The translations under genes and the position numbers were made by a program. The notes under the pieces were generated by a model. It ran no database searches. It saw only the letters and a program-made list of their open reading frames with translations, and was not told where the DNA came from. From Clostridia bacterium (lineage in GTDB: Bacteria > Bacillota > Clostridia > Acetivibrionales > DSM-27016), in assembly GCA_026414765.1 (NCBI GenBank), contig JAOAIJ010000009.1, forward strand, positions 124,001-188,000: a stretch of DNA of 64,000 nucleotides, in the 5' to 3' direction. Shown one piece after another: positions 37,594-46,307 of this stretch. Positions within the stretch are counted from its first letter, which is position 1; each line of letters begins with the position of its first letter.

Positions 37594-40500
37594 ATGAAAC
37601 ATATTATGAAAAGCATATTTAAAACTACATTACTGCTCTTGGTTTACATGCTGTTTTTCAGACAGACAGTCACTGCCGCGCCTGCAGCCCCCATTGAGAG
37701 CAATTTTGTACAGCCTTCTGGAGAAAGTTTCAAGGCTTCTCTGGGTGGTGATGAATGGCTGAACTGGGCAGTATCCAAAGATGAGGATGTTTTAGTGCAG
37801 GATACGGACGGCTATTGGAAATACGCGGAAGTATCAGGAGATAAACTTAAGCCCGGTAAAAACAAATACAAAATTCACCAAAAACCAAAGAACATAATAA
37901 AAAAGAGTGATCTTATAAAGAAAATAAAAGATAAAAAGATCAAGAAATCCGGCAATGCATCTACCGCGCTTCTGTCTTCTTCATCCGGCGGTACTGCTTC
38001 AAATACGGTATCATCCGGCAGTTCATCAGCTATGCAACCGTCAGCCGGAATCAGTCAGACAAGAAAAATAGTCCTGCTTCTGATAGAGTTTTCGAATATT
38101 AGTATAAAGTATTCCGAAGCTGACTGGTACAACAGGATTTTCAATACCACTGGCAATTCTGTAAATAATTATTATAGTGAAGTATCAAATGGCATATTTC
38201 AATTTTCTCCTGTTAATGAAAGCTATGGTACAGCCAATAATGGCGTAATCAGAGTAAAACTTAACTACCTTCACCCAAACACAGGCTCAAATACAGGTTC
38301 TGCAAATCAGAAGATTGTAATGGATGCACTGGTTGCAGCAGATCCAAGCATAAACTATTCCAGCTTTGATACCAATAACGATGGAATAATAACTGACAGT
38401 GAGTTACTCATAGTTACTGTAGTTGCCGGAAATGAAGCTGCCACCGGTGGCCCAAGTCCAAGTATCTGGGCTCACAAATGGGGTTTCTCGCTATCCACAA
38501 AACTAGACGGTAAGTCTTTTGGCAGTTGGAAAGGTTATACCCAACAAAGCGAGCTTCAGTATTCAAACATGGCTACGATAGGGGTTTTATGCCATGAATT
38601 GGGACATGACCTGGGATTGCCTGATTTGTATGACTACGACTCCAGTTCTCAAGGCGTAGGGATACATAGCTTGATGGCCGGCGGCAGTTGGGGAAGAGTC
38701 GCGGGCACATCAGATTATCCGCCCGGTTCATCACCTACACACATGGACGCATGGTGCAAAGCATACCTTGGATTTGTAACTCCTCAGATTGTGGAATCTC
38801 CAGGAAATTATACGGTGAATTCCTTCGACACAGGAAAGTATAGCGTATTAAAGATACCTACATCAAATCCCAAGGAATATTTCTTAATCGAAAACAGACA
38901 GCTAAAAGGATATGATAAGGCTCTTTCTCCCCTATATGTCGGTCCTTCTGTTCCAAGCGGAGGTCTGGCAATATGGCATATAGACGAATCCATTTCATTC
39001 TACCGCTGCAATGACAATGAGCTTCACAAAATGGTCGACCTGGAAGAAGCAAATGAAGGCAAGCTTGGTTACAGCCAGTTGGATAAAAGGCTATCCGGCT
39101 CATATGACCATTACTTTTACACTGGCAGCTTTACAACCTTCAGTCCCACCACAGTTCCCGGCAGCAACCAGTATAACGGTACAAAGACAAATATTACAGC
39201 TACTGTAACATCACCCTGTTCAAGTATTATGACTGTCAATATAACAAAGCCTGTAATACTGATACCAAAGGGAGCATTGGAAGCTCCGGCAACCGGAGCC
39301 ACAGTAAAAAGGACAAGCAGCATCAGCGGCTGGTTCCTGGATTCAGATGGCGTAATGAGAATAGACGTGCTGGTTGACGGGGTAGTAAAGGGCCAGGCAG
39401 TGTACGGTGATGCCCGTGCTGATATCTCAAGCAAATACCCTGAATATAATAACACAAATTGCGGCTTCCATTATGACCTCGACGTATCAAACCTCAGTGA
39501 GGGCAGACATGTCCTGACAATACAGGAAGTCTCGAAATCAGGAGTTAAAAACTCCCTGCCTTCCATAGAGATAATTGTAGAAAACATGGCTAAAACGACA
39601 ATATCATATACATTATCGGAAAATGCATATGTCACAGTTCAGATATACAATAGTGAAGGTATTCTTATAAGGACACTTGAAAACAAGGTATATAGAAATA
39701 CCGGAATAAACTCCGCTAAATGGGATGGAAGAGATTCTTCAAACAAGCTGGTCGACGATGGTGTCTATACATATAAAATCACGGCTACTGATACATCCGG
39801 CCTGGTATCCAAGCCTTTGACAGGTACTATAACAATAAAGCGGGCTCCCTACATAAAATCCATAACCCATACACCTGAGCCTTTTAACCCCGATGGTTCA
39901 AACAAAGCTGTTATAAAATATGTAATATCCGAAATTTCTAAAGTCACATTCAGTGTTTATGACCGGAACGGCATATTGATATTCAGCAGGGAAAACATAT
40001 CTGCTTCTATGGGAGAGAACTCATATGAGTGGGATGGCAGGGATAATACCGGAAAAATAGTTTCATCAGGTGCATACACATATAAAGTTACACCTGTTGA
40101 TTCAAACGGAAATAAGACTTTAGGACTGTCAGGTACTATCACAGTACTTGTAGACAATACTCCTCCTGTTATCAGTTCAGATACAGTAAGGGTGAACCCG
40201 TTCAATATTGCTATGCTTGATCAGGATTCCGTACGCATTAACTATAACCTGTCAGAAAACGCAAAAGTTACGGTTAAGATTTTCGACAGCAATGGGACAC
40301 TGGTACGTTTGGTAGAAAACAGCCTTGATAAGGCTGCCGGTTCCAATTATGTTTACTGGGATTGTAAGGATGAATCTCAAAAGATAGTAAAAGACGGGGA
40401 TTACAAATACACTCTGCAGGCTGTTGACTCCGCAGGTAATTCATCAGCTCCCGTATCGGGTATTATTATGATCAGAAGCGCTCTGACTATAAGTTCCGTT

Positions 40501-41481
40501 TCCGTCACCCCAAATCCTTACTCGCCGGGAGGTGGCAATGTATTATCCATTTCTTATGCTGTATCAGAACCAGCAAGGAGTAAAATAACCATAGGCAGGA
40601 TAGGAGCCTATACTGTTTTCGAAAAAGTTACCGAAAACAGCACAGGAACTGTAACATTGAGCTGGGACGGTAAGAATAGTACTGGAAGCATAGTACCCGA
40701 TGGTGAATATTACTATGAAATAACTGCTGTAAAACCGGATGGTACATATGCAAAATCCATATTAGGTACTTTGATGATAACCTCGAAAGCAGTTATCGGT
40801 CAAAAGCCTGTAATCGACCTGAATACTTTTAATCCTAATCCATTTGACCCTACAGACAGCAATACGGCAGAAATATCTTACCGACTATCCGAATCTTGCA
40901 GTGTAACGATAAATATTATGGATAGTTCAAATGCTGTGATCAGAGTTCTGGAAGCCAATACACAGAAATCTGCCGGTGTGAATTCGATAATATGGGACGG
41001 AAAAAGCTCAAATGGAACAACTATACCGGATGGTAATTACACCTATAATATTACAGCTGTAGATAACGAAGGACAGTCCGGATCGTGCTCAGGTAGTTTT
41101 GTTGTAAAACGCTATCCGATTTCCATAACCTCGGTAAGCGATTCACCAGACCCGTTCATTCCTAACGGTTCAAACAAGACAGCTATAAGATTTACCTTAT
41201 CAAAAAACGCATCGGCTGTAATCAGAATATATGATAAAAACAATGCGCTGGTAAAGACTTTTACAATAAACGCCGCAGTAAAAGGTGAAAACATAATTTA
41301 TTGGGATGGAAAGACTGAATCAGGTAATGCGGTAAAAGACGGTTCATATACATATACAATAGACGCTGAAGATTCCCAGGGTAACAAGTCAAACCAGGTA
41401 AAGGGCACAATCAGTATAGATGCGACACCACCTTCAATCTATCAGCATTATGTGGAACCTCCTGTAATTGAACCAGACTGA
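37594..41481 (+). CDS. Secreted M6 metalloprotease with six FlgD-like Ig repeats
   Basis: A 1295-residue protein. Signal peptide to about residue 29 (TVTAAPA). The M6 (immune-inhibitor-A-like) zinc site is HELGHDLGLPDLYDYD with H334, E335 and H338. An Ig-like module (~545-640, with SGWFLDSDGV) precedes six repeats of the same kind as in the S8 protease, from residue ~668. Like the S8 protein it stops shortly into a linker, without a sortase or S-layer anchor. It begins 38 bp after the S8 stop with its own GAGGT site, so both are co-transcribed. Probably an extracellular protein-degrading enzyme. Confidence 0.88.
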   Translation: MKHIMKSIFKTTLLLLVYMLFFRQTVTAAPAAPIESNFVQPSGESFKASLGGDEWLNWAVSKDEDVLVQDTDGYWKYAEVSGDKLKPGKNKYKIHQKPKNIIKKSDLIKKIKDKKIKKSGNASTALLSSSSGGTASNTVSSGSSSAMQPSAGISQTRKIVLLLIEFSNISIKYSEADWYNRIFNTTGNSVNNYYSEVSNGIFQFSPVNESYGTANNGVIRVKLNYLHPNTGSNTGSANQKIVMDALVAADPSINYSSFDTNNDGIITDSELLIVTVVAGNEAATGGPSPSIWAHKWGFSLSTKLDGKSFGSWKGYTQQSELQYSNMATIGVLCHELGHDLGLPDLYDYDSSSQGVGIHSLMAGGSWGRVAGTSDYPPGSSPTHMDAWCKAYLGFVTPQIVESPGNYTVNSFDTGKYSVLKIPTSNPKEYFLIENRQLKGYDKALSPLYVGPSVPSGGLAIWHIDESISFYRCNDNELHKMVDLEEANEGKLGYSQLDKRLSGSYDHYFYTGSFTTFSPTTVPGSNQYNGTKTNITATVTSPCSSIMTVNITKPVILIPKGALEAPATGATVKRTSSISGWFLDSDGVMRIDVLVDGVVKGQAVYGDARADISSKYPEYNNTNCGFHYDLDVSNLSEGRHVLTIQEVSKSGVKNSLPSIEIIVENMAKTTISYTLSENAYVTVQIYNSEGILIRTLENKVYRNTGINSAKWDGRDSSNKLVDDGVYTYKITATDTSGLVSKPLTGTITIKRAPYIKSITHTPEPFNPDGSNKAVIKYVISEISKVTFSVYDRNGILIFSRENISASMGENSYEWDGRDNTGKIVSSGAYTYKVTPVDSNGNKTLGLSGTITVLVDNTPPVISSDTVRVNPFNIAMLDQDSVRINYNLSENAKVTVKIFDSNGTLVRLVENSLDKAAGSNYVYWDCKDESQKIVKDGDYKYTLQAVDSAGNSSAPVSGIIMIRSALTISSVSVTPNPYSPGGGNVLSISYAVSEPARSKITIGRIGAYTVFEKVTENSTGTVTLSWDGKNSTGSIVPDGEYYYEITAVKPDGTYAKSILGTLMITSKAVIGQKPVIDLNTFNPNPFDPTDSNTAEISYRLSESCSVTINIMDSSNAVIRVLEANTQKSAGVNSIIWDGKSSNGTTIPDGNYTYNITAVDNEGQSGSCSGSFVVKRYPISITSVSDSPDPFIPNGSNKTAIRFTLSKNASAVIRIYDKNNALVKTFTINAAVKGENIIYWDGKTESGNAVKDGSYTYTIDAEDSQGNKSNQVKGTISIDATPPSIYQHYVEPPVIEPD
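39595..41440 (+). repeat. Six tandem FlgD-like Ig repeats in the M6 protease
   Basis: Units with the YxLSExxxVxxxIxD and WDGKDSxGxxVxDGxYxY blocks and GTIxI/V ends, the same type as in the neighbouring S8 protease. Linkers again show (P/N)xPFxP phrases. Confidence 0.85.
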
Positions 41482-41513
41482 AATATTAACTTAACTCGTA
41501 TTATAAGATTTTT

Positions 41514-41559
41514 CAGTAAGAGTAAGGTACCCAAGAATCAGGGTGCCTTACTCTTACTG
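41514..41559. terminator. Bidirectional terminator between the M6 protease and csp
   Basis: A 19-bp inverted repeat (41514-41532 with 41541-41559; one G-T pair) with an 8-nt loop, 32 bp after the M6 stop and 22 bp after the csp stop on the other strand. Confidence 0.85.
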
Positions 41560-41581
41560 TCAGATGAAAAATTATATGCTG

Positions 41582-41779
41582 TTAATATGGAACTACGTTT
41601 GCTGCCTGAGGCCCTCTCTGTCCGTTTTCCAGGTCAAATTGTACCCTCTGCCCTTCTTGAAGAGATTTGTAACCATCTATCTTTATTGCGGAGAAATGTA
41701 CAAATACGTCATCTCCACCTTCTCTTTCAATAAATCCAAAACCTTTTTCCGCATTAAACCATTTTACTGTGCCTACCAT
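41582..41779 (-). CDS. csp: Cold-shock protein (CspA family)
   Basis: A 65-residue OB-fold protein with both nucleic-acid-binding motifs, KGFGFI (RNP1) and VFVHF (RNP2), full length for the family. It binds single-stranded RNA and DNA and melts structure, often induced in cold. It starts at 41779 behind GGAGG and is divergent from the DEAD-box RNA helicase gene, with which it may share RNA remodelling. Confidence 0.95.
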   Translation of the reverse strand: MVGTVKWFNAEKGFGFIEREGGDDVFVHFSAIKIDGYKSLQEGQRVQFDLENGQRGPQAANVVPY

Positions 41780-42123
41780 TAAAAACTACACCTCCAGAAA
41801 TTTTTATCTAACAACACCTAATATATATTATGTTAACACTTATCATTTTTATACTTAAATATTTCTGTGTATCTGTGAAAATTCTGGATAGCTGATGCTA
41901 TCAGGACTTATTTCCCATTTTGAACATTGTATTTATTTTACATATCGCGTATAATCATATGAGCAACAGTTTTAATCAACCTGCATACTTTACATTTTAA
42001 AATATCTTAAGAAGTATTATTAACAATTTATATTTAGTAAATAATAATTTTTAGATAAAGATAAATATCATAATCTGTTGACTAAACTGATTGTAAAAAA
42101 AGTAATAGGAAAAGGAAGTAATA
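41780..42123. promoter_or_regulatory. Divergent intergenic region between csp and the DEAD-box helicase gene
   Basis: A 344-bp, very A+T-rich space that must hold both promoters and probably the long 5' leader that csp genes usually have. I could not assign -35/-10 pairs with confidence. The helicase has the ribosome site GGAAG at 42113-42117. Confidence 0.4.
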
Positions 42124-43761
42124 ATGGAAAACTTGATTTTTAAAGATCTAAATTTATCCGAAGAAATACAAAAAGCACTATCCGATATGGGATTTGAAGA
42201 AGCAACACCCATACAATCCAAATCAATACCGCATATACTTGACGGAGTTGATGTTATCGGACAGGCGCAGACAGGAACCGGAAAAACCTGTGCATTCGGG
42301 ATACCTGCGATAGAAAAAATAGACCATGAGATTGAAGGTATACAGGTATTGGTTCTATGCCCAACAAGGGAACTTGCCATACAGATCTCTGAAGAGCTAA
42401 AAAGCGTATCAAAATATAAAAAAGGTATTGGCATATTGCCTGTATATGGCGGACAACCCATAGACCGGCAGATTTCAGCCCTAAAAAAACGTCCTCAGAT
42501 AATTATCGGAACACCGGGTCGTATAATGGATCATATGAGACGCCGTACTTTAAAGCTGGCAAATCTTAAAATGATTATCCTTGATGAAGCTGATGAAATG
42601 CTAAACATGGGCTTTCGCGAGGATATCGATACTATTCTGGGAAAAATACCCGAAGAAAAGCAAACAGTATTTTTCTCAGCTACCATGCCAAGGGAAATCA
42701 TGGATTTGACTGCCAAGTACCAAAAAAATCCCATTCATATAAAGGCAGCTCACAAAGAATTGACAGTACCTGCCATTGAACAATTCTATCTTGAAGTCAA
42801 TGAATCCTCAAAATTGGAGATTCTGTCCAGGATTATTGATGCTAGCAATATAAAGCTTTCACTGGTTTTCTGCAATACAAAAAAGCGCGTTGATGAACTA
42901 GCTTCCAGCTTACAATCAAGAGGCTATTCTGCTGAAGCCCTCCACGGAGATATGAAACAGGACCAGAGAGACAGGGTAATGGCGAAATTCAGGAAAGGAA
43001 ATATTGATATTCTCATAGCGACGGATGTGGCTGCCCGCGGAATAGATGTAGATGACGTGGAAGCTGTATTTAATTATGATATACCAAACGATGAAGAGTA
43101 TTATGTCCACAGAATCGGCAGAACCGGTAGAGCTGGCAGAACCGGCAAAGCCTTTACCTTTGTTGTCGGGCGTGAGATATACAAACTAAGGGATATACAA
43201 AAATACACAAAATCCACTGTCAGAATAATGAAGCCGCCTACTTTGACAGACATAGAGGAAAATAAAATAAGTATTCTGCTGGACAAATTAAAAGAATCCA
43301 TAGCAGCAGGAAATTATTCAAAATATGTTTCATATATAGAAAAAACCCTTGAAGAAGTAAATGCACATGATAACCAGGATAGTTATGTTACATCTCTGGA
43401 TATAGCCGCCGCTTTACTAAAAATGGTTATAGGCCAAAATGACAACAGAGAAGATATATCTGTTCCGGAAGCCGATGAGGCGGATACCGGTGCTGAGCAC
43501 GGAATGGTAAGGCTCTTTATTAATGTAGGCAGTAATAATAAAATACAGCCAAGGCATATTATCGAAAGTATCGCCTCTAACACAGGAATACCCGGAAAAC
43601 TTATCGGTGCAATAGATATTTTTGATAGGTTCACTTTTGTGGAGGTTCCAAGAGAATATGCAACAGAAGTTTTATCTTCCATGAAAAACTATACACTGAA
43701 GGGTAAGAGAATAAACATAGAAAAGTCAAATAAAAAGATAAGAGTGAGAAGGAGAGCTTAG
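42124..43761 (+). CDS. DEAD-box RNA helicase with C-terminal DbpA-type RNA-binding domain
   Basis: A 545-residue protein. Helicase motifs in order: Q motif (GFEEATPIQSKSIP), AQTGTGKT, PTRELA, DEAD, SAT, and HRIGRTGRAGRTG. The last ~75 residues (MVRLFINVGSNNKI ... VLSSMKNYTLKGKRINIEK) match the DbpA RNA-binding domain. It unwinds RNA during ribosome assembly or RNA decay, like CshA/DeaD. The stop codon lies in the loop of a terminator hairpin. Divergent from csp. Confidence 0.93.
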   Translation: MENLIFKDLNLSEEIQKALSDMGFEEATPIQSKSIPHILDGVDVIGQAQTGTGKTCAFGIPAIEKIDHEIEGIQVLVLCPTRELAIQISEELKSVSKYKKGIGILPVYGGQPIDRQISALKKRPQIIIGTPGRIMDHMRRRTLKLANLKMIILDEADEMLNMGFREDIDTILGKIPEEKQTVFFSATMPREIMDLTAKYQKNPIHIKAAHKELTVPAIEQFYLEVNESSKLEILSRIIDASNIKLSLVFCNTKKRVDELASSLQSRGYSAEALHGDMKQDQRDRVMAKFRKGNIDILIATDVAARGIDVDDVEAVFNYDIPNDEEYYVHRIGRTGRAGRTGKAFTFVVGREIYKLRDIQKYTKSTVRIMKPPTLTDIEENKISILLDKLKESIAAGNYSKYVSYIEKTLEEVNAHDNQDSYVTSLDIAAALLKMVIGQNDNREDISVPEADEADTGAEHGMVRLFINVGSNNKIQPRHIIESIASNTGIPGKLIGAIDIFDRFTFVEVPREYATEVLSSMKNYTLKGKRINIEKSNKKIRVRRRA

Positions 43762-43774
43762 CTCTCCTTTTTTG
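43749..43774 (+). terminator. Terminator overlapping the helicase stop codon
   Basis: AAGGAGAGC (43749-43757), loop TTA, GCTCTCCTT (43761-43769) and a T-run. The TAG stop of the helicase is inside the hairpin. Confidence 0.85.
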
Positions 43775-43838
43775 CTTTAACCTTTTTCGCCCTGTTACAT
43801 ATAATATGAACAGAGTAACTTTTATAGGGGAAGCTAAA

Positions 43839-44828
43839 ATGCTTGTTCCACTAAAAATTGCCGGGCTTGCACTGGCAGGAAGAACATTTCTTTCCAAATC
43901 AGGATTCAATCCCTTTACAAAGAAAGTCAAAACCTTAACCAAACCCAATTCTCGACCAGTACATACAGGAAACAACCCGATTCCCGCACAAAACCCACTA
44001 TTAACTCTGGTCAGAGGGTTGTCAGGCTCTTTATCAGGCTTGACGGCATCAATAAGCAAAATAATGAAAAAAACTCCGGGCGAGGACTACAACACCATAA
44101 TTAAAAGGTTCCTACCGGAAAACCATGAACTTCTGAAACCGCAATACCCGAGAAACTCTGAAAAATACCAGGTTGCTGACTTTGATGATGATTCTGAAAA
44201 TGAACTGGTAGCCTCATACAGGTTAAACGACGAAATCAGGACAGTTATTCTGAAGAGATATGGCAAACAATGGGCCAAAATAGGCGAGATCAGCAATAAA
44301 AATTATGAAAGTTTAAATTATGCAGGCTTTGCAGACATAACCGGTGAGGGCAGAAAGCAGCTGCTGCTTGGCCTAAAAAACAAGGGACAGCCAGGTCAGC
44401 TTTACGGCTATTCACTTCAAAACGGAAGCATCAGCACACTATTCACACAAAAATACAACAGATTCGAAATACTGGATTGTACGGACAGTGACAATAGGCT
44501 GAAAAAAACCGGGATTAGTATCTGGAATAACGGTCCTGTTCTTGATAATATTGAATTCAAGTATTGGAACGGTTGTGAGCTTGAGCCGGCTGGACCGCAG
44601 AATGATTACTATTCCAAAAGAGTGCTTCCTTATTATGCTCAAAAAGCAAAGCAATCACCCCGGAATCCTTCCAATTGGTATAAGCTTGCAGACGCTATGT
44701 CAAAAGCGGGATTTCACCGGGATGGTTTGATTGCAGCCGATATAGGAATAGGACTTAACCCTGAAGTTCCTTCAAAAGAAGACTTTTTGCAGCTAAAAGA
44801 CTCTATAAAAAGCAGCATGAAGCATTGA
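43839..44828 (+). CDS. Unknown protein with FG-GAP-like segments
   Basis: From the ATG at 43839 (AGGGGAAG upstream, better than the in-frame start at 43806) it has 329 residues. The N-terminus is hydrophobic for ~12 residues, then basic and Pro-rich, without a clear export signal. The middle has VADFDDDSENELVASY and FADITGEGRKQLLLGL, two phrases like the Asp-rich calcium loops of FG-GAP/VCBS beta-propeller repeats. The C-terminal ~70 residues (NPSNWYKLADAMSKAGF) look like a TPR pair. No family recognised. Confidence 0.6.
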   Translation: MLVPLKIAGLALAGRTFLSKSGFNPFTKKVKTLTKPNSRPVHTGNNPIPAQNPLLTLVRGLSGSLSGLTASISKIMKKTPGEDYNTIIKRFLPENHELLKPQYPRNSEKYQVADFDDDSENELVASYRLNDEIRTVILKRYGKQWAKIGEISNKNYESLNYAGFADITGEGRKQLLLGLKNKGQPGQLYGYSLQNGSISTLFTQKYNRFEILDCTDSDNRLKKTGISIWNNGPVLDNIEFKYWNGCELEPAGPQNDYYSKRVLPYYAQKAKQSPRNPSNWYKLADAMSKAGFHRDGLIAADIGIGLNPEVPSKEDFLQLKDSIKSSMKH

Positions 44829-44845
44829 TTGCAGTTCAGAAAAAT

Positions 44846-44882
44846 ACCAGCCTGCTGTTTGCTAAGCAAACAACAGGCTGGT
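44846..44882 (+). terminator. Terminator between convergent genes
   Basis: Seventeen-base arms (44846-44862 and 44866-44882) with one mismatch and a 3-nt loop, followed by TCCATTTTATTTTT. It also lies 38 bp beyond the stop of the convergent CheX-like gene. Confidence 0.82.
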
Positions 44883-44919
44883 TCCATTTTATTTTTACAT
44901 ATTTATTGGTTTATAGTTG

Positions 44920-45816
44920 TCAAAGGATAACTGGAATAGATTTTGATATGATGAAATCAATCCTTCCAAAAGAGAACTCAACCGGGATGCAAAAAGCTTC
45001 GGTAAGCTTTGTCAAATTCTTGCCGCTACTGACATATTGGGGCTCCAGTTCAAGCTCAATATCATCATTTGACATGTTTACAAGAAACAATCCGTTAATA
45101 AGGTTTAAAAACTCTCCTACAGCTGCCTGTACATACTCATCATTTTCAGTATAGGCTTCATCAGCATATCTGCCTGCAAAAGCGATAAAGGTTTTTTGAT
45201 CTGCAGCTATGCATGTATAAAGACTTGCCTCCCCTTTGATTTCCTGAGCAGCCATCCAGTCAAACTTATATTCATTCACTGATATAGGATTAAGTGGTCT
45301 GAAATCCGCATCAATAAATCTGATGATATTTCTGATGAGCAGGGCAAAATAGCCTTTATAGACCTTACTTTCATCTGAATTGTCAAAACTATAGAAAGTA
45401 TTTACTATTTCATCTATATCCTCATTCTGAAGTGAATTGAACTGTTCATTAGTAAGGCTGTAATCTTTCTTATAGTCATCAAGAGCTTCACTGAACTTCT
45501 CCAGTGTCATATATCCCTTGTCCACCATTGCCTGCCCTAGGAGTAAGTGTCCTGATTTTTGTGTTGAAAGCAGGACTTTAAGTTTTTCCTCATCCAGAAA
45601 GCCCATTTCTATTGCCAACTCGCCGAATTTTTTGTCTACTTTCGCCTGCATGCCGTGTACTGCACTCACATCAGCTGCTGACATATAGCCTGAGTTGACT
45701 GCCATTACACCCAGCTTTAGGTGTACATTTTTCTGATAATCCAATGCATCTTTCAATTGCTCAGGGGTGACCAGTTTCTTATTTAAAAGGTAACTGCCAA
45801 AAAATTGAGTAAACAT
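44920..45816 (-). CDS. CheX-like protein with four N-terminal MshEN-type repeats
   Basis: A 298-residue soluble protein. Residues 5-28, 34-57, 63-86 and 92-115 are four repeats of exactly 24 residues spaced by 5, each with (K/F/L)xG at positions 1-3 and an aromatic or hydrophobic at 11-12; the first three end in Q. This is the period of the MshEN cyclic-di-GMP-binding module, which joins two such motifs. The last ~140 residues resemble the CheX/CheC phosphatase fold (MAAQEIKGEASLYTCI, VQAAVGEFLNLINGLF). The gene starts 8 bp after a CheY gene. Likely role: ligand-controlled dephosphorylation or binding of that CheY. Confidence 0.72.
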   Translation of the reverse strand: MFTQFFGSYLLNKKLVTPEQLKDALDYQKNVHLKLGVMAVNSGYMSAADVSAVHGMQAKVDKKFGELAIEMGFLDEEKLKVLLSTQKSGHLLLGQAMVDKGYMTLEKFSEALDDYKKDYSLTNEQFNSLQNEDIDEIVNTFYSFDNSDESKVYKGYFALLIRNIIRFIDADFRPLNPISVNEYKFDWMAAQEIKGEASLYTCIAADQKTFIAFAGRYADEAYTENDEYVQAAVGEFLNLINGLFLVNMSNDDIELELEPQYVSSGKNLTKLTEAFCIPVEFSFGRIDFIISKSIPVIL

Positions 45817-45823
45817 CAGATTA

Positions 45824-46201
45824 TCACGCCTCCTTATTATAGTTCAGTACTATATTTCTTATCTGGGCTTCATCAAAGGGCTTTTGTATGAATTCATAAG
45901 CTCCTGCCTCAAGTGCTTTTTTCAGGTGTGTTTTGGTTCCTGAAGACGATGCTATTACTACTTTTGCGTTCCCATCAAATTCAAGTATTTCTGTTACTGC
46001 TTCTATTCCTCCTTTTACGGGCATTACAATGTCCATAAACACAAGATCCGGCTTATGCTCCTTATATGTATCTACTGCGCTTTGCCCATCTGCTGCTTCC
46101 AAAATCTCACTACATCCGCAGGACAGCAGACAATCCTTCAACTTTTTTCTGATAAGGATTGAATCGTCACAGACCAGGACTCTTAAAACACTTGATCCCA
46201 T
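45824..46201 (-). CDS. CheY-like single-domain response regulator
   Basis: A 125-residue receiver with D12/D13, phosphorylated D57, the SSSGT region near 89 and K108 (IQKPFDEAQ). No output domain, so it works by binding partners such as the flagellar switch or another protein. It is first in a two-gene unit with the CheX-like gene and starts behind AAGGGGG. The kinase could be the CheA at 55.6-58.1 kb, but that is inference. Confidence 0.9.
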   Translation of the reverse strand: MGSSVLRVLVCDDSILIRKKLKDCLLSCGCSEILEAADGQSAVDTYKEHKPDLVFMDIVMPVKGGIEAVTEILEFDGNAKVVIASSSGTKTHLKKALEAGAYEFIQKPFDEAQIRNIVLNYNKEA

Positions 46202-46307
46202 AGCATTTCCCCCTTAAATTTAGGTGATAAAAAACAAGAATTCTTTAGAACTGTAGGAATTAATTGTTTACTTTTTGTATAATTATATCACAATTTGTCG
46301 TAAATTA

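Noticed and set aside
37540..37600. S8 and M6 proteases as one gene split by a frameshift or nonsense mutation
   Set aside because: The bases between them do not continue the repeat in any frame, and the M6 protein has its own ribosome site and signal peptide.
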